Part shown: in pieces, positions 51,738 through 61,737 of the stretch
How positions within the stretch are numbered: the first letter of the stretch is position 1
Layout: the number at the start of each line of letters is the position of its first letter
Assembly (NCBI RefSeq): GCF_022410465.1
Contig: NZ_JAJSON010000007.1
Location: 62,001-126,000 of the forward strand
Source: Christiangramia crocea
GTDB lineage: Bacteria > Bacteroidota > Bacteroidia > Flavobacteriales > Flavobacteriaceae
Length of the DNA: 64,000 bases
Direction: 5' to 3'
Position numbers and translations under genes: made by a program
The notes under the pieces: generated by a model
What the model saw: only the letters and a program-made list of their open reading frames with translations
Database searches by the model: none
What the model was told of the DNA's origin: nothing

Positions 51738-52703
51738 TTATTTAAGAATCATATCACCTAATTCAGCCATATTAAGAGACTGAAAGTTATATTCCTTACT
51801 CAAACTTTGAAAATGTGAAAGAATTTCGTTCAGATCTCTCATACTTCTTTCTGGATGATCCCCAAAATTATGTGGATGCCACCATAAATGGTAAATTTCA
51901 TTCTTCTTTGCTGCTGTTTCCATTTCCCGTTTAATTCTGTTCAACTTTATTTTGCGCAGTAGATCGGTTTCTTCTGAAGGCCTTAAAAATCTACTAGCCA
52001 TCTGTTCATTTGGCTCCGCATTTTTGCCTTTTAATTCATTTAACCTGTATGTTTTTTTCCCTAAAGGAATATAGGCATCACCGGTTCTCGCCAATCTTGT
52101 AACTATGCTATCTGACCTTACATCTTCCCAGTACCATGAATAAGGATTAGACCTTACATTAACAATTCCCAGGTCCCTACAAATCTCTAAGTAATCTTCA
52201 GAAATCTGATTTCTTGGAAAAACAAGGGATTTGAGTTGTATATTAAATTTACTGGCCAGACTCACAGCTGTAGATATATCAGCTCTAAAATTTTCCTGGT
52301 CCTGTCCGGGTTCCATACAATAATAATGAGAATAGGTATGTGTACCTATTTCCTGTCCCGGAAATTCAGAAATATGTCTTATCAATTCAGGAGCGAAGCA
52401 TAATTCTTCAATTCCGTCTTTATAATGGTTCATGCCAAAATTATAAGCTGAAAGAGCTTTATTATGATAAGCCGGTATTGATTCAGGTATATTGCTTTTC
52501 CATTCATCCCAGTTTTCATTAAATAGCATTCCTACGGTCGCCCATGTGGAATGTATTTCTTTTTCTTGAAAGGATTTTAGAATTTCAGGAATAACCTGCC
52601 TTGTATTTCTGAAATATGTTTTTTTTTTGGAAAAGTCCATAACGTCAAATACCCCCCATAGAAGTTCAAAATCCAGTGAAATTACAAAATAACCGTTCTG
52701 CAT
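51738..52703 (-). CDS. Polysaccharide deacetylase (NodB-like)
   Basis: Carbohydrate esterase 4-like protein of 321 aa. The N-terminal FVISLDFELLWGV contains the motif-1 Asp (Asp11), GTHTYSHYY the metal-binding His pair, and LVFPRNQ the third motif. No signal peptide is seen, so it may act on a lipid-linked or nucleotide-bound sugar in the cytoplasm. It would remove an N-acetyl (or other acyl) group. It starts 1 bp from the polymerase-like gene upstream. Confidence 0.88.
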   Translation of the reverse strand: MQNGYFVISLDFELLWGVFDVMDFSKKKTYFRNTRQVIPEILKSFQEKEIHSTWATVGMLFNENWDEWKSNIPESIPAYHNKALSAYNFGMNHYKDGIEELCFAPELIRHISEFPGQEIGTHTYSHYYCMEPGQDQENFRADISTAVSLASKFNIQLKSLVFPRNQISEDYLEICRDLGIVNVRSNPYSWYWEDVRSDSIVTRLARTGDAYIPLGKKTYRLNELKGKNAEPNEQMASRFLRPSEETDLLRKIKLNRIKREMETAAKKNEIYHLWWHPHNFGDHPERSMRDLNEILSHFQSLSKEYNFQSLNMAELGDMILK

Positions 52704-52704
52704 A

Positions 52705-53922
52705 TTATTCCGTTATGAGTTCTGGGTGCTCCCGTTTTTCTTTTAGTTTCTTTTTTAACCTTCTGAGCCTTATTAATTTATCATACTTCTTTTGAGCCAG
52801 GTAGTAATAAATCACAAAAAAGAGGAAATACATCACCATCGATTTTTGTCGCATAATGATTCCAAGGTTAGACATTACAAACGTCATGGCAAATGAGGCC
52901 ATTAAAAAGATCACAAAACTCATCTTCACCAAAGCCGGAGATTTCTTTAAAAATTTTATAAACCTCAATGACAAGATTTTAATAAACAACAAAAGATAAA
53001 TTAGATTTTCTACAGATGTTATTATTCCTAAAAGGTTTGGTGCATCGATAAATAGAGGCCTAAACCAGAAAGTAAAAAGTTTAAAAGGCAAAGGATATGA
53101 CGACATATCCACCCCTGAACCGGCTGAACTTAGATCTTCAGCATTCTTTGATGATACAGCTTGAAAATCTTCGATTAAATTGTCGGAATTCTGAAGTCCC
53201 ATCACCCCCAGGATCTTATCCTGGACTAAAATCAAAACACCTGTTAAACCTATAAAAACTAAAGCCTTTTGCCAGAATGGAATCTTTTCCTTTCCACTCA
53301 TATTACCTAATACAGCTCCCACTGCAACGAACATGAAAACATGAGGTCTAATGTGAAAAATTATTAAAGAGCTTAGAACGAGGAGGAACAATCGTTTTTT
53401 AGGCTGTATAATAGCATAGGTAAACATCATTAAACCAAGAAAGATAGGAGCCCCCTTGCCAAGCGACGCAGTCCAAAAATGCATATTGGGAAAGAACAGA
53501 ATAAGTGTAAATAAATCTATATTTTTAAAAACCTTTATATCTAAAGGAATTTTTTCCTTAAAAAAAAGATAGGCGTAAAAAAAACCAAGGTATCCCAACC
53601 AGGCAAAACTGAACATTAACATGTCATAGGAAAAACCTAGTTGAAAAAATGGATATGCCAGAAAATTTATAAATGTAGTATCAGTTCCGAACAGGCTGAA
53701 CCAGCCTCCTCCATCATGCCTTACTAAATCTTCATAATAACCGTGTGAATCGGACGGATTATTATAAGCATACCAGGTATAAACTCCGTAAAAAAAGCAA
53801 TGGTAAATATACAGGAGATTTAATTTCTTTTTATCAAGAAAAGAATGGGATTTCTCATAAACACCAAAAAAGACCTGGTTCAGGATAAAATATAAAATGA
53901 ATAAAAAAAAGACTCCTATCAT
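52705..53922 (-). CDS. EpsG/Wzy-like polytopic membrane protein (copy 2)
   Basis: Integral membrane protein of 405 aa, about ten hydrophobic segments and a basic tail (RLRRLKKKLKEKREH). It is a clear paralogue of the product of 48029-49252: shared segments include DLFTLILFFPNMHFW, SLGKGAPIFLGLM, IRPH and VMSNLGIIMRQKSMVMYF. Two versions in one locus suggest two linkages or a polymerase plus a related transferase. Paralogy is visible, the reaction is inferred. Confidence 0.75.
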   Translation of the reverse strand: MIGVFFLFILYFILNQVFFGVYEKSHSFLDKKKLNLLYIYHCFFYGVYTWYAYNNPSDSHGYYEDLVRHDGGGWFSLFGTDTTFINFLAYPFFQLGFSYDMLMFSFAWLGYLGFFYAYLFFKEKIPLDIKVFKNIDLFTLILFFPNMHFWTASLGKGAPIFLGLMMFTYAIIQPKKRLFLLVLSSLIIFHIRPHVFMFVAVGAVLGNMSGKEKIPFWQKALVFIGLTGVLILVQDKILGVMGLQNSDNLIEDFQAVSSKNAEDLSSAGSGVDMSSYPLPFKLFTFWFRPLFIDAPNLLGIITSVENLIYLLLFIKILSLRFIKFLKKSPALVKMSFVIFLMASFAMTFVMSNLGIIMRQKSMVMYFLFFVIYYYLAQKKYDKLIRLRRLKKKLKEKREHPELITE

Positions 53923-53924
53923 CT

Positions 53925-54872
53925 TTAAAACAATTCTAAATCTCCTATACTATTATTCCAGTTCTCAATTTCTAATAACCTGGAATATTCGCTTTCCTTG
54001 AGGTTCAATTCGCGTACTGTAAGTATCGGGCCGTAGCCTCCTTTTAACATCAAGCCTTTTAATGGAAGTATGTCTGGGGCAAAACTTATCATGTGAGCCC
54101 CCAATTTTCGAGCCAGTTTCTTTATGGCTTTATTCAGGCCAGAGGATACTACCTTATCTTTTCTGTAAATACATTCAGATACACGGAACTCTCTAATTTT
54201 CCTTCTTTTTTTGATATATGAAGCTATATAAAAATCTTCTGTTGCCAGGACTTCATATTTTTGCAAAGGGTTTCGTTCATATCTCCAGCACAAGAACTCC
54301 CGGCTTTTAGGGGTAAATAACCTGCTTTCCCCCTCCATTTTATCATTCCAATTACTACAAAGTTTGTTAATACTTTCTTCAGAGTGAATATTTATTTCAT
54401 AATTTCCAGAATGATTGCCTTTCGAAAGAAAAGAAGAAAAAGAGGGTTTTAAAGCAACATTTACATTACCAGCAATTTGCCATCCGATTTTAAGATAACC
54501 TGGTCTACTTTGATCATTAGGCGTATTAAAAATAAAATTATATCCTTGATCTTTCGCCACCTCCACGGCCTTTAATGTCAACTTCTTAAAAATACCACGC
54601 CCCTGGTATTCGGGATGAGTAGCAGTATCAACAGCCCTTAATGCACGGTAAACGAGCTTCTCTTTCTTCCATTCCCACCTCATAAAAGCCCTTACTCCAA
54701 CAATTTTTTTATCCTCTTCTGCTACCAGCACAAGAGAAGTTCCAAATGGGTTCACGTCATGCTTAAAGTTCCAGATCTCCTCAGAAAGTGGCAGATCATT
54801 TTCTCCAAGACTGGCTTTAAGTACCTTAACTATCTCGGGAATATCTTTTGAACTGGCTTCTCTTATTATCAT
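53925..54872 (-). CDS. GNAT-type acyltransferase with C-terminal extension
   Basis: Protein of 315 aa. The first about 150 residues are a GNAT domain (DTATHPEYQGRGIFKKLTL with the acetyl-CoA-binding QGRG loop). The remainder is a second GNAT-like or unknown domain with a Trp/Tyr-rich stretch (FLCWRYERNPLQKYEVL). Similar two-part proteins in exopolysaccharide loci are thought to acylate amino sugars. It overlaps the upstream glycosyltransferase by 4 nt. Confidence 0.8.
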   Translation of the reverse strand: MIIREASSKDIPEIVKVLKASLGENDLPLSEEIWNFKHDVNPFGTSLVLVAEEDKKIVGVRAFMRWEWKKEKLVYRALRAVDTATHPEYQGRGIFKKLTLKAVEVAKDQGYNFIFNTPNDQSRPGYLKIGWQIAGNVNVALKPSFSSFLSKGNHSGNYEINIHSEESINKLCSNWNDKMEGESRLFTPKSREFLCWRYERNPLQKYEVLATEDFYIASYIKKRRKIREFRVSECIYRKDKVVSSGLNKAIKKLARKLGAHMISFAPDILPLKGLMLKGGYGPILTVRELNLKESEYSRLLEIENWNNSIGDLELF

Positions 54873-55981
54873 TTTTCAAGAACACTAATATAAGTCGATT
54901 CTAATTCGTTAACCATATTTCTCATACTAAAGCTATCCATAACCCTAGTTCTGGCAGCTTTCTGAAGTTTTTTTAAAAATGCCTGATCATTAATTACCTT
55001 AAGACATTGCTCAGCTAACCTTTGATGGTCATTTACTTCGCAAAGCATTCCCGATTCACCATCTAAAACCACTTCCTTTACTCCACCGGCAGCAGTAGAG
55101 ACTATCGCACACTCCATACTCATTGCTTCTAGTAAAGCCACAGGCAAGCCCTCAAAGGATGAACTCATCATGAAAATATCCATAGCCGAAAAGTAAGAAA
55201 CCGTATCAGTTTGCAATCCCGGGAAAACAAGTCTGGATTCCAGACCATGATCTTTGGAGAGAGCTTTTATTTTCAATTCTTCGGGACCTGCCCCCACCAA
55301 AATACCATATACATCAGGGTTTTGATCTACAATTATTTTAAAAGCTTTTAACCAGGCCGGAAGATTCTTTTGCTCACGGAAAACCGCAATATTTCCTATT
55401 ACCACTGCCTCGGCAGGAATATTATATTGCTTTCTCATTTCGGTACCTTTTTTAGGGTTCCGTTTAAATTTATCGGTATTTACCCCATTTAATAGAGTTT
55501 TAACAGGAATATGAGGATTTATATTCTCATTTATAGATCTCGAAGCGTCTGCCGAAACCCCTAAAGCTGCGCTTTGCCAGTTAAAGCTTAATTTATTTAA
55601 CAACTTAGTCACTTTATGATATCTTTCCTGTATATTATGTTCTGTATAAACCACAGGAATTCCCGTCTTCTTAAATATAAGCCTGGCCAAAAAACCAGAC
55701 CATGGTAAATGAGCATGAATTAATTGGATATTGTTCTTCTGACAGTAATCTATCAACGCCGGATACTTGAAAATCAGCTCAATATTATTTTTTGCAGGAA
55801 TACAGGTAACTTTTCCTCCCTTTCCTTCGATTTCCTTCACCATCTGGTTTTTCCACGGAAGAAAGTAAATATAATGAAATTCAAACTTTTCAGAATGAAG
55901 ACCTAGAGTTTCAGGCAATAACATTTCGGCCCCTCCTCTACCCAATGATTTTATAATATGTAGGACTTTAATTTGTGGCAT
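54869..55981 (-). CDS. Glycosyltransferase family 4
   Basis: GT-B enzyme of 370 aa. N-terminal GRGGAEMLLPETL is the typical acceptor-side loop; IAVFREQKNLPAWLKAF and SSFEGLPVALLEAMSMECAI (with the E-x7-E pattern) are the donor-side motifs. It adds one sugar to the growing lipid-linked repeat unit; donor and linkage cannot be told. Confidence 0.9.
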   Translation of the reverse strand: MPQIKVLHIIKSLGRGGAEMLLPETLGLHSEKFEFHYIYFLPWKNQMVKEIEGKGGKVTCIPAKNNIELIFKYPALIDYCQKNNIQLIHAHLPWSGFLARLIFKKTGIPVVYTEHNIQERYHKVTKLLNKLSFNWQSAALGVSADASRSINENINPHIPVKTLLNGVNTDKFKRNPKKGTEMRKQYNIPAEAVVIGNIAVFREQKNLPAWLKAFKIIVDQNPDVYGILVGAGPEELKIKALSKDHGLESRLVFPGLQTDTVSYFSAMDIFMMSSSFEGLPVALLEAMSMECAIVSTAAGGVKEVVLDGESGMLCEVNDHQRLAEQCLKVINDQAFLKKLQKAARTRVMDSFSMRNMVNELESTYISVLEK

Positions 55982-56014
55982 AAAATTTTTTTCTGAAATA
56001 AAATGGAGTTTAGA

Positions 56015-57127
56015 TTAATTATTTTTATTTACTAATTGTATATACAGGGTTTCAAACTTCTGAGCATTTTTCAATGGATTGAAATCCCTCTCCACTAATC
56101 TAAAAGCATTCTCTCCCATACGATTTTTTAATTTTTCATCGGATAGTAAAGAAATCACTCGCATTTTAAATTCATTTTTATTAAAATCGTCAATTATAAA
56201 ACCTGTTTCATTATCAATTATAACTTCAGAAACCCCTCCAACGTTAGTAGCCACACTAGGTACTTTTTGACTGGCAGCTTCCAATATCACTCCCGGAACC
56301 CCTTCAATTTTGCTGGCTAAAACCAAGCAATGAGCTTGAGTTAATAATTCAGATATATCCTTTCGAAATCCCAATAGTTTAATGGTGTCCTCCAGATTTC
56401 TTTTTTTTATTTTTTCTTTTATATCCTGATATGTCTCACCTTCTCCAACACATACCAATTTTATATGTGAAAAGCTCTTTTTAATATCAGAGAAGATATC
56501 CAGAAGAAAATTATGATTTTTCTCTGGACTGAAATTCCCAATATGCATAACAATTTTTTCGTTTGAGAAAAAGCCTAATTCACTTTTTAAATAAGACAGA
56601 TCTTCTGGGCTTAATGATTTAACAGGTATTCCTCTTCTAATAACCGAGGTTTGTTCCTGCGGGTAGTCAAGCGTTTCTATCAGGTCTTGGATAGATTCAG
56701 AACCTACTGAGGTTACATGGTCAACTTTTTTAAAAAGGGTTTTATAAAAATTAAGTTTTAAAGAGCTGTCAATCCATTTACTAATTGTACTAATATTTCG
56801 GTAGGTTATATGAGTTTTTCTCGTAAAGAAAGAGGCGGCTACCGTAAATTTCAAGGTATCGGATCCGTTACATTGAATAACATCCGGTTTTTCACTATTT
56901 ATAAGCTTAACTAAGTTCTTTATAAGTTGTAAAGAAGATAAGAGCGACTTATCGTTACTAAGATCTATATTTTTGCCTTTTTCTACTCTTAACACCTCTG
57001 AATCATTAAGATAGAGTCCAGCAAAAATGATCTCATGGCCTAATTTAATTAATTCATCACTCAAATTTGCAGCAAAAACCTCTGCTCCTCTATACTGCCT
57101 CTTTGTAACCAGCTGTAATATCTTCAC
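56015..57127 (-). CDS. Glycosyltransferase family 4
   Basis: GT-B enzyme of 370 aa, with N-terminal QYRGAEVFAANLSDEL, HIGNFSPEKNHNFLLDIF, and donor motif SKIEGVPGVILEAASQKVP. Base composition is noticeably more AT-rich than in the housekeeping genes, as for the other transferases here. It is related in layout to the neighbouring family-4 genes. Confidence 0.9.
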   Translation of the reverse strand: MKILQLVTKRQYRGAEVFAANLSDELIKLGHEIIFAGLYLNDSEVLRVEKGKNIDLSNDKSLLSSLQLIKNLVKLINSEKPDVIQCNGSDTLKFTVAASFFTRKTHITYRNISTISKWIDSSLKLNFYKTLFKKVDHVTSVGSESIQDLIETLDYPQEQTSVIRRGIPVKSLSPEDLSYLKSELGFFSNEKIVMHIGNFSPEKNHNFLLDIFSDIKKSFSHIKLVCVGEGETYQDIKEKIKKRNLEDTIKLLGFRKDISELLTQAHCLVLASKIEGVPGVILEAASQKVPSVATNVGGVSEVIIDNETGFIIDDFNKNEFKMRVISLLSDEKLKNRMGENAFRLVERDFNPLKNAQKFETLYIQLVNKNN

Positions 57128-57143
57128 CTCTTATAAATTTTAT

Positions 57144-58820
57144 TTACCAAAACCTGGCTCGCCTGTATATTCCGTCTATAAAAGTCAATTTATTTTCAAA
57201 ATTAAAGGTATGTACACCTTTGAGGTTATTATCCCAGTCTGGTAATACCATATCAATAATTGTTTCTTTATAATTCTCTTCAGTTAAAATCTCAATTTTA
57301 TTAAAGTTAAGCCCATATCCGTAATGTTTAGAACAATTTTGAGAAGGCCTGTAGAGGTTCTCATTAAATTCAAAAATTTTCCCAGCAGGCCTGGCTCGTT
57401 TCACATCAGATATTATAGGATTGGCAGGATGACTTTTCCAGTTCTTTGAACAGAGGTTAGTAGAAGAAAATAGGAACAACTCATCATGAGATGACGCTCC
57501 GGCATTTTGCCGAATATTGGTAAAAAGCCAGTATAAATTATCTTTATAGATAATTGTTGAATCTACAGCATGAACATTTTCCATTAAGGTATCAGCAAAT
57601 TCCCATTGGTATGGAAAATCTATACATTTATATAGATCTATGCGTTTGGTAGCATTGCATTCAGGAATCATATAAATTTCATCTTCCACTTCAAAAATAT
57701 TAGGATAAGAAAGATGATGTTCGTTTTTCAATACGACTTTGGGCTGAGAATAGTTTCCTTTTGAATCCATTTCGAGTACCGAAATATGACCATTATTCTC
57801 AGAAAAGAACAACTCTTCTATAAAAATATAATAGTTACCATTTTTCTGAACTACAAAGGGATCTGCCCATATACGATCTTTAGGTGGAATAATTTTTTTA
57901 AACTGATAAAATGCTGTGGAAGGTTCAGGCTTAGTTGAAAATCTATATAGTAAGATCCATTGATCAAACCAGAAAATATCTTTTGATCTTATTCGCGTTT
58001 CCCGAATAATTTTTCTAAAAATCAATTTTAGCATTTTAAAATTACCCGGATCTTTATATAAGGGCTTATCGTAAAATTGAAGTTCCGCATTTTCATATGA
58101 TGCTTTTTTAAAAAACTCTGATCCACCTACCAACCATAGTTCTTTCAATTTTGCAGGCAAAAAAGAAAGTGCCTTCCAGTAATAGTTATTGGTATTTCGG
58201 TTAACACTAACCCTATCTGTGAGAGAATAAGATTTAAATAAATTTAAGCCTCCATCCAAATCTTCAGTAAGAATTTGAAGCACTACACCGGTCTCCGGTT
58301 CATTATTCATTACTTCCCAAAAACCAGGGGGTCCTCCTCTATTAACCTTATTATCTCCATGATGAAATGACCAGATACCATAATTTGCAGCAGTTAATAT
58401 ATCACCTCTAAGAATTCTGAATCCTAGCCTGACCAAAACATCTACCTTATACTTTTTAATTTTTTCGACATCCTCCTTTATAATATAGTCACTGTATTTT
58501 GTTTGTCTTGGGGTTGTCGCGATTACTGGCACATCTCCAATACTGTCCTGTATATTCTTTCTTTGAAAAGCATCGGGTGAAACTTTAAATATCTTTCTGT
58601 CTAATTTTCTATAAAGTTTATAAAGTATCTTATTAGAATCTTCAAATAAGGCTTTCAGTTTATTTGAAGGAGTCCCGGTTTTTGCTTCATTTTTAATCAA
58701 GACCACAATCTCTACATAATCACTATTTTTAAGCTGCCTTATCATTTCGTAGGTCCATGCAGGGACAAGAAAGCTATTTAAAAGTAAACCTACTTTTATT
58801 TTATTACCGCTTTGTCTCAT
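57144..58820 (-). CDS. Formyltransferase-like / beta-propeller fusion
   Basis: Protein of 558 aa in two parts. Residues about 5-260 look like a formyltransferase fold: a YGIWSFHHGDNKVNRGGPPG segment at the place of the catalytic His loop, then TGVVLQILTEDLDGG. Residues about 275-558 are a propeller-like region (IWADPFVVQKNGNYYIFIEE, YPNIFEVEDEIYMIPE), resembling the N-terminal domain of plant glucosamine inositolphosphorylceramide transferase and GH43-type folds. It probably modifies an amino sugar or lipid-linked sugar. The canonical Asn before the active His is not evident, so N-formylation is unproven. Confidence 0.7.
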   Translation of the reverse strand: MRQSGNKIKVGLLLNSFLVPAWTYEMIRQLKNSDYVEIVVLIKNEAKTGTPSNKLKALFEDSNKILYKLYRKLDRKIFKVSPDAFQRKNIQDSIGDVPVIATTPRQTKYSDYIIKEDVEKIKKYKVDVLVRLGFRILRGDILTAANYGIWSFHHGDNKVNRGGPPGFWEVMNNEPETGVVLQILTEDLDGGLNLFKSYSLTDRVSVNRNTNNYYWKALSFLPAKLKELWLVGGSEFFKKASYENAELQFYDKPLYKDPGNFKMLKLIFRKIIRETRIRSKDIFWFDQWILLYRFSTKPEPSTAFYQFKKIIPPKDRIWADPFVVQKNGNYYIFIEELFFSENNGHISVLEMDSKGNYSQPKVVLKNEHHLSYPNIFEVEDEIYMIPECNATKRIDLYKCIDFPYQWEFADTLMENVHAVDSTIIYKDNLYWLFTNIRQNAGASSHDELFLFSSTNLCSKNWKSHPANPIISDVKRARPAGKIFEFNENLYRPSQNCSKHYGYGLNFNKIEILTEENYKETIIDMVLPDWDNNLKGVHTFNFENKLTFIDGIYRRARFW

Positions 58821-58821
58821 T

Positions 58822-59988
58822 TTACTTATCCTTCATTTGATCTATATTAGTTTTTATAGCAGTCCTATAAAAATCCTCATATACCTGAGAGATCAATTCT
58901 ATATTAAATTTTTCAGATGCAATTTTAAAGGCTTTTTCTGACCTTTCTTCTAATCTTGGAAGATTGGATATGGCAAAAGAAATCTTTTCAAGCATATCCT
59001 TCCTGTTGCCAACTTCGAAAATAACAGCAGATGTTTCATCGATGCATTCTAAGTTTACCGGAATATTAGAAGTACATATAACAGTATTTGAGATCATAGC
59101 CTCTATTAAAGCTCCCGGGAGTCCCTCAAGATAGGTTGGAAAAATGAACACATCTGAAAGAGAGAGAAGTTCAGGTACATCTGACCTATTCCCCAACAGG
59201 AAAACTTTATCTTTTAGACCTTTTTCCTGTATCATTTCTTCCAATTCCCTTCTTCTATTTCCTTCTCCCGCTACTAATAGTACAATATTAGGAAAGGAAT
59301 TAAGAAGATGTGGCATGATTTCTATGATATCGGCCTGACCTTTTGTTTTTATCAATCTACCTACATTGATCAATATTGTTTTGCCCTGTAAATTGTATTC
59401 ATCAATAATAGCATTTGATATTTCAGAATCAAAAAACCGGCTTAATTTCTTTACATCCCTGCCTCTATAGATTACCTTCACCTTTTTGGGGGGTATATTT
59501 AGTGCTTTGCACATACTGAATTTTATAGTTTCAGAATTAGAGATGAAATAATCAACTTTAGAAACGGTATTACGGTCCCATAACTGAATTAGCCTTCCTT
59601 TAAATTTCCTAAGGAAATTATATTCTTCGAATTTTTCTTGAGAATACGAATCACTTACAAAACTATTAACCAAGGGAATGTGCGGATAGTACTTTTTTAA
59701 CCTTCTCGTGACAATTTCAGAGCGAAAAAGTGTAGCATGTATTATGTCCGGTTGCTCAAGATCATATATTTTTTTTAATCTTTCCTGAGCCAATTTTAAA
59801 TTCCAGGAGCCAGGGAGGTTTAAAGAATGTACCTTGATTTTATTTTTAAGAAAATCATTTTTTAAAGCATTCTCGGAATAAATATGGACGAACACAGGAA
59901 CTATCTCCTTAAAGTTTTTTGAAATTTCCAAGAGGCTTTTTTCTGCTCCCGCATTATATAGGGTATCGATTACAAATAATACTTTCAC
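58822..59988 (-). CDS. Glycosyltransferase family 4
   Basis: GT-B enzyme of 388 aa with N-terminal DTLYNAGAEKSLLEISKNF, LINVGRLIKTKGQADIIEIM, and donor motif EGLPGALIEAMISNTVI. It starts 13 bp after the upstream family-2 transferase gene and its stop is 1 bp from the next gene, fully within the operon. Confidence 0.9.
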   Translation of the reverse strand: MKVLFVIDTLYNAGAEKSLLEISKNFKEIVPVFVHIYSENALKNDFLKNKIKVHSLNLPGSWNLKLAQERLKKIYDLEQPDIIHATLFRSEIVTRRLKKYYPHIPLVNSFVSDSYSQEKFEEYNFLRKFKGRLIQLWDRNTVSKVDYFISNSETIKFSMCKALNIPPKKVKVIYRGRDVKKLSRFFDSEISNAIIDEYNLQGKTILINVGRLIKTKGQADIIEIMPHLLNSFPNIVLLVAGEGNRRRELEEMIQEKGLKDKVFLLGNRSDVPELLSLSDVFIFPTYLEGLPGALIEAMISNTVICTSNIPVNLECIDETSAVIFEVGNRKDMLEKISFAISNLPRLEERSEKAFKIASEKFNIELISQVYEDFYRTAIKTNIDQMKDK

Positions 59989-60001
59989 ACCTTGTTAAGC
60001 T

Positions 60002-60874
60002 TTAAGATTTTCTTTCCCATTTATAACTGCGAATTGGTGGAATATAGCTAATAAGAAGGCTCAAAAATGAGTCAAAACCCGGTTTTTTCAAAAATAGTTT
60101 TTTAAGTATGACCCTCCCCCTTTTAATTTTATTAATTCTTATAGAGTTTATTGCTGCTTGCTTAAGAAAAGCGTATTTGTTAAAATGTAACACTCCGTTA
60201 TAATAATATTTTTTATATAAATATAACCCCGCATGTGCCCTGTCCCTATCTCTTAAATAAGTTTTCTCGGGGAACTCTTCAAGATTATACTTTAAATTAC
60301 ATTTGTTTATAGATAATATTTTTAATTTATTAACCTTACTATATTCAAGAGCTCTGGCCATAAGCTCCCAATTTTCACTGTGCTTCAAATTAATATCATA
60401 ACCCTTTATTCCTTTAATTACTTTCTGGTGTAGCAAAAAAGAGCCGGGAATATTTTGGTATTTATAGTTACTTATATTTTTATTTATTCTGGGTAGTCTA
60501 TCCTTGCCCTTTATAAGTTTTATACCACAACTGACTATTCCTACTTCAGTAGTATCCTTAATAATTTTGTAAAAATCTTCTAACCACCTCGAAGTAACTT
60601 CATCATCACTATCTAAAAATAAGACATACTCCCCTTGGGCGCAATCAATACCCCTGTTTCTGGCCATAGAAACCCCGGAATTCTTCTGGTAAACGTACCG
60701 GATTCGCGGATCATTTTGAAACTCCGTAACAACTTCAGAAGTATGGTCAGTAGAACCATCATCCACAATAATCAACTCCCAGTTCTCAAAACTCTGCTTT
60801 AGCAAACTATTGACAGCGCGGGAAATTTTGTCTCCGTGATTGTACGTAGGAATTATAATCGAAAAAGTAATCAT
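60002..60874 (-). CDS. Glycosyltransferase family 2
   Basis: GT-A enzyme of 290 aa. SIIIPTYNHGDKISRAVNSL begins the fold, IIVDDGSTDHT binds nucleotide, and LFLDSDDEV is the DxD-type metal site. ATGA overlap with the upstream family-2 gene. The C-terminal third is basic and variable. Donor unknown. Confidence 0.92.
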   Translation of the reverse strand: MITFSIIIPTYNHGDKISRAVNSLLKQSFENWELIIVDDGSTDHTSEVVTEFQNDPRIRYVYQKNSGVSMARNRGIDCAQGEYVLFLDSDDEVTSRWLEDFYKIIKDTTEVGIVSCGIKLIKGKDRLPRINKNISNYKYQNIPGSFLLHQKVIKGIKGYDINLKHSENWELMARALEYSKVNKLKILSINKCNLKYNLEEFPEKTYLRDRDRAHAGLYLYKKYYYNGVLHFNKYAFLKQAAINSIRINKIKRGRVILKKLFLKKPGFDSFLSLLISYIPPIRSYKWERKS

Positions 60875-61737
60875 AATTTATAAGACCGATGTTTTAAGTA
60901 AAAAAATGCATATTTCAAGCCTTTTAAAATATGGTAATTCTTCAGATTACAGAATAAAATAGTTTTGTGTGCCATTTTAATCTTATTACTATAATATTCA
61001 GCGATCTCAAGATTATTATTTGAAATATGATAATCCCTGATGACCTGGTATGAAATAATTTTTGATTCTAACCTCTTTAGTTTACTGGTCATGCTCCAGA
61101 CTCCACCTTCATGTACCCGGTAACAGGCGGGTTCAACTTCTACATAACCTCCTTTTCCTTGAGTCCCCAGAACACTAATTAAAAAGGTATCCCCATTTGT
61201 TATATTCTCTATTTCAACTGGAATAAAACCCAATCTCCTGTAACACAGCGTTAAAGGTAAAGGCTGATTTCCCTTCATAAGAGCTTCCCGAGACAATTCT
61301 TTTGGCGGATTTCCATTTGCGAATTTGCCCAAGACCTTTCCTTTTACATCTATAGAAACTGCATCATGATAACAAAGAATATACTCTGGATTCCTCTCCA
61401 AAAACTGAACCTGTTTTTTAAGTTTAAAAGGGTCATTCCAGTAATCATCCCCTTCGCAAACTGCTATAAATTTCCCCGAGCCAGTATTATATGCTTTAAT
61501 ATAGTTACGATTAGCTCCCAGATTCATTTCATTCTTAAAATATTTTATGAGAGAACCTCTGGGATGATCTCGAATGATCTTATTAACAACTTCATGTGTT
61601 TTATCAGGGGAATTATCATCAGCTATAATTAATTCAAAATTAAAATCTGTTTGTTGTTCCAGCACACTATTTATAGCCTGTCCTATAAACTTTTCATGTT
61701 TATAGGTAATCATTATGACACTAACTCTCGGAATCAT
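60871..61737 (-). CDS. Glycosyltransferase family 2
   Basis: GT-A enzyme of 288 aa: VSVIMITYKHEKFIGQAI, LIIADDNSPDKTHE, and the EGDDYWNDPFKLKKQV motif common in capsule hexosyl- or N-acetylhexosaminyltransferases. Overlaps the GNAT gene upstream and the next family-2 gene downstream, each by 4 nt, so three genes are translationally linked. Confidence 0.92.
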   Translation of the reverse strand: MIPRVSVIMITYKHEKFIGQAINSVLEQQTDFNFELIIADDNSPDKTHEVVNKIIRDHPRGSLIKYFKNEMNLGANRNYIKAYNTGSGKFIAVCEGDDYWNDPFKLKKQVQFLERNPEYILCYHDAVSIDVKGKVLGKFANGNPPKELSREALMKGNQPLPLTLCYRRLGFIPVEIENITNGDTFLISVLGTQGKGGYVEVEPACYRVHEGGVWSMTSKLKRLESKIISYQVIRDYHISNNNLEIAEYYSNKIKMAHKTILFCNLKNYHILKGLKYAFFYLKHRSYKL

